Below, piece after piece: positions 8,044 to 15,117 of a stretch of DNA of 64,000 nt. The DNA comes from JAXDBM01 sp963709485 (GTDB lineage: Bacteria; Desulfobacterota; Syntrophia; Syntrophales; Fen-1087): positions 434,001-498,000 of the forward strand of contig CAVPWE010000001.1 in assembly GCA_963709485.1 (NCBI GenBank). Direction: 5' to 3'. Positions within the stretch are counted from its first letter, which is position 1, and every line of letters starts with the position of its first letter. The translations under genes were made by a program, and so were the position numbers. Below the pieces are notes generated by a model. The model saw only the letters and a list, made by a program, of their open reading frames with translations, was not told the origin of the DNA and made no database searches.

Positions 8044-9267
8044 CTATCGCTCCAGCAGGGCGACGAGCTCGATGTGCGTGGTCTGGGGGAACATGTCGAA
8101 GGGCTGAATGTATCGCAGCATGAACCCGTGGTCCGCCAGGCAGCGGATGTCCCGTGCCTGTGTTGCCGGGTTGCAGGAGATGTAAACAAGCCTTGCCGGC
8201 CTCAGGTTGACCAGCGCGGAGAGCAGCCCCGGATCGCAGCCGGTTCGCGGCGGATCGAGGATCAGGATGTCAATCTTCTTTTTTCCGGCGATAAAAATTC
8301 CCTTGAGCACTTCCCCCGCGTCTCCCCTGTGAAAAACGGTATTCGCCAGGCCGGCCTCGCGATGATTCCGGCGGGCGCAGTGGACCGCCTCGCCGTCCGC
8401 CTCGATGCCGTGCACGGCGCGGGCGGAAGAGGCGAGAAAGAACGAGAACAATCCGGAACCGCAATGAACGTCGGCAATGGTTTCCTGCCCGGTAGGGCCT
8501 GCCGCCTCCACCACGGCCGCGACCAGGCGGGGAAGAAGGGTCCCGTTCGCCTGGAAGAAACCCCGGTAGGGGACCCGCAGGCAATGCCCCCCGACGGTCC
8601 GGGTGACGAACCGGGGAACGCGGAAATCCGTGATCACCTCCGCTTTCTCACCGGGCGCATCGGCGGACCAGACGGTCTGCCGGTCCCGGGGCGCGGCAAC
8701 GCGCCCTGCCGCCAGATCCTGCCGGAAGGCACGGCAGGCCGCGTTGATCGTTTCGTCGACGATTTCGCAGCGATCGATATCGATCACGCGGCGGTTCAAG
8801 ACGTCCATGAAGCCGATGGCGGGGGATCGCCCCGGCGACAGGCTGAGATGGTAATCCGCCTTGACGCGGTAATGGAAGGGAATGGGGGAAGGGATGACCG
8901 CCCGCACCGGCGGGGACGACATCTTCCCGATCCTTTCGAAGGTCTCGGCGACCTGAGACTGCTTGATCCGGATCTGCTCGTCATAGCGGATATGCTGGTA
9001 CTGGCAGCCGCCGCAGGCGGTGAAGTGAAGGCAGCGGGGCTGCTCCCGGACCGGGGAAGGGGCGGATAATCGGCGGACTTTCCCCCTCAGGTATCTTTTC
9101 CTCGTTTCGGTCACCGCAACTTCGACGCGGTCACCCGCCGCGGTGAAGGGGACGAAGACGACCAGTTCGCCGATGCGGCCCACGCCTTCCCCTCCGAAGG
9201 CAACGCGGTCGATCATGACTTCCACAATGTCCCCGATTTTCGCCTGCTTCTCCATGTCCGTCGCCAT
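8044..9267 (-). CDS. rlmD: TrmA/RlmD-family RNA (uracil-5-)-methyltransferase
   Basis: 407 aa. An N-terminal TRAM domain (about 5-60, GDIVEVMIDRVAFGGEGVGR) is followed by an iron-sulfur motif CLHFTACGGC and a later Cys in DIDRCEI. The methyltransferase domain has FFQANGTLLPRLV, ADVHCGSGLFSFFLA for SAM binding, DPPRTGC, and the catalytic-Cys motif YISCNPATQARDI. The family uses SAM to make m5U in 23S rRNA or tRNA; which uridine is not decidable here. ATG at 9267 is used; an internal ATG at 9255 is possible, and neither has a strong ribosome site. Confidence 0.88.
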   Translation of the reverse strand: MATDMEKQAKIGDIVEVMIDRVAFGGEGVGRIGELVVFVPFTAAGDRVEVAVTETRKRYLRGKVRRLSAPSPVREQPRCLHFTACGGCQYQHIRYDEQIRIKQSQVAETFERIGKMSSPPVRAVIPSPIPFHYRVKADYHLSLSPGRSPAIGFMDVLNRRVIDIDRCEIVDETINAACRAFRQDLAAGRVAAPRDRQTVWSADAPGEKAEVITDFRVPRFVTRTVGGHCLRVPYRGFFQANGTLLPRLVAAVVEAAGPTGQETIADVHCGSGLFSFFLASSARAVHGIEADGEAVHCARRNHREAGLANTVFHRGDAGEVLKGIFIAGKKKIDILILDPPRTGCDPGLLSALVNLRPARLVYISCNPATQARDIRCLADHGFMLRYIQPFDMFPQTTHIELVALLER

Positions 9268-9398
9268 AATGCAAACCGGCGAAAAAGGCCATGTCTTTTT
9301 GCATTTCCCTTTACATCCATGACCAATGCTGGTAGTAGCGAGTCGAAAAATCCGGAATCTCCGGGGCAATTCCGGTCCGGTTCCGAAGGGACGTCCCG

Positions 9399-10559
9399 TT
9401 GGATCATCAAAATGTGCATCGCCTGGCCCTCGACGGCCGGGAAATCATCCTCGTCGGCACCGCCCATGTTTCCAGGGAAAGCGTCGACCTGGTCGACCGC
9501 GTGATCGCGGAGGAGAAACCGGACGCGGTCTGCGTGGAACTCTGCGAGGCCCGCTTCGAAGCCATCCGGCAGAGGGACAAGTGGCAGGAAACGGACATTG
9601 TGAAGGTGATCCGGGAAAACCGCACGGCCCTGCTGCTGGCGCAGTTGCTGATGATGTCCTTTCAGAAGAAGATCGCGGAACGCTTCCACGTCACCCCCGG
9701 GGAAGAAATGCTTCGGGCGATTCAGCGGGCGGATGCGTCCGGGGCGCAGGTGGTTCTGGCGGACCGGGAGATCCGCGTGACGCTGCTCCGGGCCTGGCGG
9801 ACGATGGGGTTCTGGACCCGGATGAAGTTCCTTTTCGATATGGTCCTGTCCCTCTTTGCCGGAGACGACATCACCGAGGAGGAGATTGAAAAACTCAAGC
9901 AGCACGACGTCCTCGATCTTGCCCTGAAGACGGTCGGCGAAAAAATGCCCGAGTTGAAGACCACCCTGATCGACGAAAGGGACCAGTACCTCTCCCACCG
10001 CATCGGTCACAGCCCGGGCCGCAAGATCGTGGCCGTCGTGGGCGCCGGCCACATCCCGGGCATTCTCGGAAACATCGGCAAAGAAATCGACATCGACAGA
10101 ATCAATACCATCCCGCCACCAAGTTTCTGGCCCCGGTTCTTCGGATGGGGATTTTCCGCGGCCGTGATCGCCCTGTTCGTCGCCGGCTTTTTCTACTCCG
10201 GGGGGCAGGCAAGCATGAACATGATCTGGTCCTGGTCGCTGATCACGGCGTCCTGCGCGACTGCCGGCGCCGTCCTCCTGCTGGCGCACCCCCTGACCAT
10301 TCTGGCCTCGGCCCTCTCGGCGCCGCTGGCGACGCTTCATCCCTTCGTCGCCACGGGGTGGGTCGCCGGGTTGACGGAGGCCACTTTCCGCAAGCCGCAG
10401 GTCAAGGATTTTCTCGACCTGAAGGACGACATCACCACGGTGCGCGGTTTTTTCCGAAACAAGATCACGCGCATTCTCCTGCTCGTGGCCGTCGTGAACC
10501 TGACAACCTCCGTGGGGACCTTCATTGCCATCCCGGTGATGATGAAGTACTTTTTTTAG
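9399..10559 (+). CDS. TraB/PrgY-family membrane protein
   Basis: 386 aa. The N-terminal domain carries the family signatures ILVGTAHVSRES (about 17-28) and VCVELCEARFEAI (about 44-56), with VVGAGHIPGI near residue 210. The C-terminal part has about four membrane helices (from residue 245 on). The TraB domain is related to TIKI/erythromycin-esterase-like proteases; the founding member limits pheromone signalling in enterococci, but the activity in Gram-negatives is unknown. TTG start with AAGGGA nine bases upstream. Its stop overlaps the ribosome site of the rhomboid gene, so the two form an operon. Confidence 0.8.
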   Translation: MDHQNVHRLALDGREIILVGTAHVSRESVDLVDRVIAEEKPDAVCVELCEARFEAIRQRDKWQETDIVKVIRENRTALLLAQLLMMSFQKKIAERFHVTPGEEMLRAIQRADASGAQVVLADREIRVTLLRAWRTMGFWTRMKFLFDMVLSLFAGDDITEEEIEKLKQHDVLDLALKTVGEKMPELKTTLIDERDQYLSHRIGHSPGRKIVAVVGAGHIPGILGNIGKEIDIDRINTIPPPSFWPRFFGWGFSAAVIALFVAGFFYSGGQASMNMIWSWSLITASCATAGAVLLLAHPLTILASALSAPLATLHPFVATGWVAGLTEATFRKPQVKDFLDLKDDITTVRGFFRNKITRILLLVAVVNLTTSVGTFIAIPVMMKYFF

Positions 10560-10569
10560 GAGGTTGAGG

Positions 10570-11409
10570 ATGGCCAACGCCAAAAATTCCATGCTCTGCC
10601 CGAATTGCCGCAGGCTCATCAGCATCGATGAGCCGGCCTGCCCCTACTGCGGCCTTTCCCGGCCCGGGTCCCGAAAGGCATCCCTGTTTTTCAGCCGGTT
10701 CTCGGCGGGCTTTCCGGACCTGGTTCGAACCATCATTTACGCAAACGCCGTTTTTTTCCTCCTGTCGCTTTTCCTGAATCCCTCGTCCCTGGGCTTCACG
10801 GCAAACCCGATCGGCCTGCTGGCCCCGTCCGAAGGCAGCCTTTTCCTGCTCGGCGCGACGGGCGCCATTCCCGTTGGGCAATACGGCCGCTGGTGGACGC
10901 TGATATCGGCATCCTTCCTCCACGGCGGCATCCTCCACATTTTCTTCAACATGGCGGCGCTCTGGCAGTTGGGCCCCTTTGTCATGCGGGAATTCGGCGC
11001 GAGCCGCTTCGTGCTGATCTACCTCCTGGCCGGGATCGCGGGGTTCTACCTGTCCGTCCTCGTCGGGATTCCCCTGACCATCGGGGCGTCGGCCAGCATC
11101 TGCGGGCTGATCGGGGCGATTCTCTATTACGGGAAGAGCCGGGGCGGTTTCTACGGCGAGGCGATCTACCGGCAGGCCATGGGATGGGTATTGGGGCTGG
11201 TCCTCTTCGGACTCCTTATTCCGGGCATCAACAACTGGGCCCACGGCGGCGGCGTCCTCGCCGGCATCCTGCTCGCCTTTGCGGCGGGCTATCAGGAGCG
11301 GCGGCGGGAGACATTTTTTCTTCAGGTCCTGGCGGGCCTCTGCGTGCTGCTGACCGTTGCCGTGCTGGCACTGGCGGTTTTTCAGGCCGTCTACTTTCTG
11401 CTCCGGTAG
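10570..11409 (+). CDS. rhomboid-family intramembrane serine protease with zinc-ribbon N-terminus
   Basis: 279 aa. Residues 9-28 form a small zinc ribbon (MLCPNCRRL and ACPYCGL, two CxxC pairs). The rhomboid core has six helices: HGGILHIFFNMAALW, GASASICGLIGAILYY with the catalytic Ser, and NNWAHGGGVLAGIL with the catalytic His. ATG at 10570 is preceded by AGGAGG that overlaps the stop of the TraB gene. It cleaves transmembrane substrates by family. The zinc ribbon may recruit or gate them; that is inference. Confidence 0.88.
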   Translation: MANAKNSMLCPNCRRLISIDEPACPYCGLSRPGSRKASLFFSRFSAGFPDLVRTIIYANAVFFLLSLFLNPSSLGFTANPIGLLAPSEGSLFLLGATGAIPVGQYGRWWTLISASFLHGGILHIFFNMAALWQLGPFVMREFGASRFVLIYLLAGIAGFYLSVLVGIPLTIGASASICGLIGAILYYGKSRGGFYGEAIYRQAMGWVLGLVLFGLLIPGINNWAHGGGVLAGILLAFAAGYQERRRETFFLQVLAGLCVLLTVAVLALAVFQAVYFLLR

Positions 11410-11449
11410 CGTCGAAGCCCGGGGCGGAGTCCGGGAATCCTCTTTCCTG

Positions 11450-12640
11450 TCAGACCGGCAATCGAAGCAGAAGCCCCTTGAGGTAGCGTCCTTCCGGATG
11501 CGCCAGGTTGACGGGGTGATCCGGCCCGGGGCCCAGCCGTGCAATCATCTGCGCCTCCCGTCCAGCGTCGCGCGCCGCGGAGAGCACGATTTTCTCGAAC
11601 AGGGCTTCGTCCAGGTAATTGGAGCAGGAAAAAGTGGCCAGGAAGCCGCCTTCCGAAAGGCGTCGAATGGCCTGCAGGTTGATGTCCTTGTATCCCCGCG
11701 CGGCCCGTGCCACGTCTTTCCTGGATTTGGCAAAAGACGGCGGATCCAGTATCACGAGATCGAACCGGTCTGTCGTTTCCCTCAGAAATTCAAAGACATC
11801 GGCCTGGATGACCGGATGATCCTGCGCGGAAAGGCCGTTCCGTTCGAGGTTGCGCCGGGCCATGACATTCGCCGGCCCCGATGTTTCGACGGAAACGACC
11901 CGTTTCGCCCCGCCGCGGGCGCTGTAGACGGAAAAGCCGCCGGTGTAGGAAAAGCAGTTCAGCACCGCCGCGTTCAGGCTCATCCGGCCGATGCGGTCGC
12001 GGCTGTCGCGCTGATCCAGGAAGAAGCCGGTTTTCTGGCCCGCGCGGAGGTCTACCGCGAAGGCAAGGCCGTTTTCCATGATTTCGACCGTATCCGGCGG
12101 GTCCGCGCCGAAAGCCACGCCGGACCGGGCCGGCAATCCCTCGCGCTGGCGCGCCCGTCCCTCGCTCCGCTCGTAAATTCCCTCCGGATGGACCTCCCGG
12201 CGGAGGGCATCCAGGATCATTCCCCTGTATTTTTCCGCTCCCGCCGTTTCAATGGAGAGGACGAGAAATCCGCCGTAACGGTCCACGATCAGGCCCGGGA
12301 TGCCGTCCCCTTCGGCGTTGATCAGGCGGCAGGCGGTCGTACCCGATGGGATGAGCCGTTGCCGGACGGCCATGGCGGCGGCGATGCGTTCCCGCCAGAA
12401 GCGGTCGTCCGCGGAGATAAGGGTCTGATGCGTCAGCAGCCGGAAGGCGATGTCGCTTTCGGGATTGAAGAAACCGAGGGCCAGCGGCTCTCCGGCGCGG
12501 GTGGCGGCAAGAACGATGTCGCCCGGAGCGGGCTTTCCCTCCACGGCGTCCAGTGCCCCGGAAAAGATCCAGGGGTGCCCCTTTTTCAGCGTGACTTCGC
12601 GTCCGGGCTTCAGCAGGATTTTGGGGTAGGGAGGGTGCAT
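11450..12640 (-). CDS. class I SAM-dependent rRNA methyltransferase (RlmI/YccW-like)
   Basis: 396 aa. An N-terminal PUA domain (KILLKPGREVTLKKGHPWIF, about 7-70) is followed by the RlmI-type catalytic domain: GFFLDQRDSRDRIG, LNCFSYTGGFSVYSARGGA for SAM binding, VILDPPSFAKS (about 292-302) and FSCSNYL (about 336-342). The family methylates C5 of a cytosine in 23S rRNA (m5C1962 in E. coli). The start is placed at the ATG where PUA homology begins; the longer frame overlaps metK in another phase. It follows metK after a strong hairpin. Confidence 0.88.
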   Translation of the reverse strand: MHPPYPKILLKPGREVTLKKGHPWIFSGALDAVEGKPAPGDIVLAATRAGEPLALGFFNPESDIAFRLLTHQTLISADDRFWRERIAAAMAVRQRLIPSGTTACRLINAEGDGIPGLIVDRYGGFLVLSIETAGAEKYRGMILDALRREVHPEGIYERSEGRARQREGLPARSGVAFGADPPDTVEIMENGLAFAVDLRAGQKTGFFLDQRDSRDRIGRMSLNAAVLNCFSYTGGFSVYSARGGAKRVVSVETSGPANVMARRNLERNGLSAQDHPVIQADVFEFLRETTDRFDLVILDPPSFAKSRKDVARAARGYKDINLQAIRRLSEGGFLATFSCSNYLDEALFEKIVLSAARDAGREAQMIARLGPGPDHPVNLAHPEGRYLKGLLLRLPV

Positions 12641-12659
12641 GGCGGGGCGTCCCGGGTTT

Positions 12660-12693
12660 CCGGATGCCCGGGCCGGGGGGCCAGGGCATCCGG
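12660..12693 (-). terminator. strong hairpin between metK and the methyltransferase gene
   Basis: A perfect 10-bp stem CCGGATGCCC/GGGCATCCGG with a 14-base loop, just after the metK stop. No T tract follows on the minus strand, so it may stabilise the metK message or reduce read-through rather than terminate fully. Confidence 0.4.
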
Positions 12694-12705
12694 ACGGGTC
12701 CGGGG

Positions 12706-13896
12706 CTATCTTACCGCCGCTTTCAGGGCTTTGACCATATCGGTTTTTTCCCAGCGGTAACTGTTCATGAAAAGCGTAACGGGGATTTCCCGGTACACAT
12801 TGCCGTTGAGGAGGTCGAACTTCTCGATCATGCCGCCCGGCGTGAGGTTGAAGGTCTGCGTGACGATCTTCGCGAGCTGCCGGTCCGGCACTTTTCCCGT
12901 TCCGAAGGTGTCGACGTAGATGGAGAAGGGCTTGGCCACGCCGATGGCGTAGGCGAGCTGGATGGAGCACTTGGTGGCCAGCCCCGCAGCGACGATGTTC
13001 TTCGCCACGTAGCGGGCGCCGAATGCCGCCGAGCAGTCGACCTTTTCCGGCGACTTGTTGACCACCGAACCGCCGCCCATCTGGGCGCCCGGATATCCGC
13101 CGTAGAACTGCACGACCAGCTTGCGGCCGGTGACGCCGGAGTCGGCGGCGCTGCAGGAGTTGATGGCCTGCCATTCCCCGGTCGGGTTGAACAGGAATTC
13201 CGTTTTCTTGTCGATCCAGCCATGGGTGCAGTCGCACTCAAAGGCAATTTTCCGGGCCTTTTCCCGGATCCTGCCCTTGTCGGTTTTCTTCACCCTGCGG
13301 TAATCGATCGCGTTGGACATCAGCACCTTGGCAAGACGGACGGGCTTGCCGGTCTTTTCGTCATACTCCACGGACACCTGGCCTTTTCCGTCGGGCGCGA
13401 AATCGGGATCGCCGCAGCTCTCGAAGGCCCGCATCAGCCGGCTGACCAGGACGTAGGGGAGGGGCAGCAGTTCCGGCGTCTCGTCGCAGGCGAAGCCGTA
13501 CATGATGCCCTGGTCGCCGGCGCCGATCTCATGCTTCCTGTTCAGTTTCATGGACGTGCCCTGATTGATGTCCGGGGATTGGGGAATGATGGCATTGAGG
13601 ACACCCATCGAATTTCCGTTGAGCCCGACGGCCGCATCGTTGTAGCCAAGGGCCAGGACCGCTTCGCGGGCAATATTGTCGATGTCGACATATACGCGCG
13701 TCCGGACTTCCCCGCCGACGACGCAGATCCCCTTGCCCAGGAAGACCTCGATGCCGCAATGGGGCATGTTTCCGAGATTCAACCCGTCTTTCTCTTTCTT
13801 CTCCTCATCCAGAATGGACGCGATGACATTGGCCGCAATGATATCGGCGACGACGTCCGGATGTCCGACTTTGATACTTTCCGACGAAATTTGCAT
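12706..13896 (-). CDS. metK: divergent S-adenosylmethionine synthetase
   Basis: 396 aa, the usual length. It makes SAM from Met and ATP. Recognisable motifs: SSESIKVGHPD at the N-terminus, GAGDQGIMYGFA (about 126-137), NPTGEW, SGVTGRKLVVQFYGGYPGA, KVDCSAAFGARYVAKNIVAA, and LAYAIGVAKPFSIYV. It departs from the standard family in several places: HPDV replaces HPDK, GGSVVNK replaces GGGAFSGKD, and VDCSAA replaces VDRSAA, although the Arg-Lys of TGRK, the Lys of VNK and PEK, and the Asp of KVD are kept. A SAM-II-type riboswitch with a terminator precedes it, which supports a role in SAM synthesis. GGAG site seven bases before ATG. Confidence 0.9.
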   Translation of the reverse strand: MQISSESIKVGHPDVVADIIAANVIASILDEEKKEKDGLNLGNMPHCGIEVFLGKGICVVGGEVRTRVYVDIDNIAREAVLALGYNDAAVGLNGNSMGVLNAIIPQSPDINQGTSMKLNRKHEIGAGDQGIMYGFACDETPELLPLPYVLVSRLMRAFESCGDPDFAPDGKGQVSVEYDEKTGKPVRLAKVLMSNAIDYRRVKKTDKGRIREKARKIAFECDCTHGWIDKKTEFLFNPTGEWQAINSCSAADSGVTGRKLVVQFYGGYPGAQMGGGSVVNKSPEKVDCSAAFGARYVAKNIVAAGLATKCSIQLAYAIGVAKPFSIYVDTFGTGKVPDRQLAKIVTQTFNLTPGGMIEKFDLLNGNVYREIPVTLFMNSYRWEKTDMVKALKAAVR

Positions 13897-13924
13897 CTGT
13901 GATCTCCTTTCACTTGCCTCTCAA

Positions 13925-13955
13925 AAAATAAAAAACCCGCGCCGGAGCGCGGGTT
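13925..13955 (-). terminator. riboswitch-controlled terminator in the metK leader
   Basis: CCCGCGC-CGGA-GCGCGGG (7 bp, extended by AA/TT) followed on the minus strand by TTTTTTATTTTTT. It sits between the SAM-II aptamer and the metK ribosome site, 30-60 bases before the start codon, so it can act as an attenuator. Confidence 0.8.
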
Positions 13956-13969
13956 GATCTCAACTCGGT

Positions 13970-14026
13970 ATCGGCGCTTTAGCACATTTATAACGCGGAG
14001 CAATTTACCTTTAAATCACCGCTTCG
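13970..14026 (-). promoter_or_regulatory. SAM-II-type riboswitch aptamer upstream of metK
   Basis: Read on the minus strand the segment has the SAM-II core: a GCGG/CCGC P1 stem enclosing TGATTTAAAGGTAAATTGC, then TATAAATGTGCTAAAG. These match the SAM-II consensus blocks GAUUUAA, UUGC, AUAAAUGU and GCUAAA. The GG of the loop can pair with a CC downstream, where the reference has CC with GG, giving a covarying pseudoknot. SAM-V shares this core and cannot be excluded. High SAM should promote pseudoknot folding and the terminator that follows, switching metK off. Confidence 0.82.
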
Positions 14027-14127
14027 GGCCGCCCTATAGCATAAAAAGAATAAAAAGCAAGTAATTTATTCAGAAATAACTTGAAGTCGTCCTTCGGGAA
14101 CATTATAGATAAGGCTTGGGGAAAGAG

Positions 14128-14790
14128 ATGAAGCATTCATCCGGTAAAATTCTGGTTGTTCTTCTGGCGGCTGTCCTGGTTCTGCTGCTGCTCGCGCCCT
14201 TCCTTTATCAACCGGTTCTGACCCGGGCCGGAACGTTCCTGGCGGCCGCGGAAACACAGGCGGGCGCCGCCGATGTGGCGGTTGTGGAGGGCGAGGCCTT
14301 CATGGAGCAGGCCGGCATCAGCCGCGCCACGGAACTGCTGAGGTCCGGAAAAGTCGGGCGGATGCTGGTCGTTCTGCATCAATACCCGGCCGGGAGCCGG
14401 GTCTTCGCGCTTCCCGGCGATTACCCGGAACTTGTGAAGAAGGAGCTGGCCCGGCTGCCCCTTCCCGACGGACGGTTCCAGGTGGTTTCCATTCCGGTTC
14501 ATCACCCCGTGACCCTGACCGAGGCGCAGTCCGTTATGGCCCTGCTTTCGAAAAGCGGCGCCCGCAGCGCCGTTTTGCTCGCCAAGGGCTTTCACATGCG
14601 CCGCAGCTTTCTGGTTTACCGGCATGTCGCCGCGCCGCTGAAGATCAAAATCATTCCCCTGGCCTACTTCACGACCTATCAGCCCGAACGCTGGTGGCAG
14701 AGCGACGACGGGTTGCGGGATTTCTTTTCCGAGTGGCTTAAACTTGCATATTATCAGGTTCGGGGGTATATACCGTTCAAATTTTCCTAA
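14128..14790 (+). CDS. membrane-anchored DUF218/YdcF-like protein
   Basis: 220 aa. A single N-terminal hydrophobic anchor (about 8-28) is followed by a Rossmann-like domain: ADVAVVEGEAFMEQAG, ATELLRSGKVGRMLVVLHQ, SGARSAVLLAKGFHMRRS, KIKIIPLAYFTTYQPERWW, and FSEWLKLAYYQVRGYI at the C-terminus. The order and the closing segment resemble the DUF218/SanA-YdcF family, linked to envelope maintenance; similarity is modest by eye. ATG at 14128 is favoured by GGGGA upstream; TTG at 14116 is an alternative. It is divergent from metK and lies 17 bases before a small conserved-looking gene. Confidence 0.6.
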   Translation: MKHSSGKILVVLLAAVLVLLLLAPFLYQPVLTRAGTFLAAAETQAGAADVAVVEGEAFMEQAGISRATELLRSGKVGRMLVVLHQYPAGSRVFALPGDYPELVKKELARLPLPDGRFQVVSIPVHHPVTLTEAQSVMALLSKSGARSAVLLAKGFHMRRSFLVYRHVAAPLKIKIIPLAYFTTYQPERWWQSDDGLRDFFSEWLKLAYYQVRGYIPFKFS

Positions 14791-14807
14791 ACGCAAGAGG
14801 TGAGTGA

Positions 14808-15083
14808 ATGCCGGACTACTGGGTGAAAATCACGGAGAAGGAAGAGGATAAGGTGCAGCGCCACCACTATCTGGTGACCGCGCGCGATGCGGCGGAGGCC
14901 AGAAGAATCGCGCAGGAATTTATTCAGCACTTCTGCGACGAGGACGATGCTCCGGAAATGATCGCCGACGGATACGCCTTCTGCAACAAGGCGATCATTG
15001 TCCACATCGCCGACATTCGCGAAACCACGAAGGAGGCTTTCAAAGAGTTTCTTCTGAAAATGCACACGATTGAATGGAAGTAG
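14808..15083 (+). CDS. small hypothetical cytoplasmic protein
   Basis: 91 aa. ATG is preceded by AGAGGTGAGTG. The sequence (YLVTARDAAEARRIAQEFIQ, then DDAPEMIADGYAFCNKAI) suggests an alpha/beta fold of two beta-alpha units. It has no signal or metal motif. It sits between the DUF218-like gene and the cyclase, all on the same strand with gaps of 17 and 34 bases, so it is probably co-transcribed with the cyclase. Function unknown. Confidence 0.7.
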   Translation: MPDYWVKITEKEEDKVQRHHYLVTARDAAEARRIAQEFIQHFCDEDDAPEMIADGYAFCNKAIIVHIADIRETTKEAFKEFLLKMHTIEWK

Positions 15084-15117
15084 CGGAAGCCGCCCCTGAG
15101 GAAAGCGGATCGACGTC

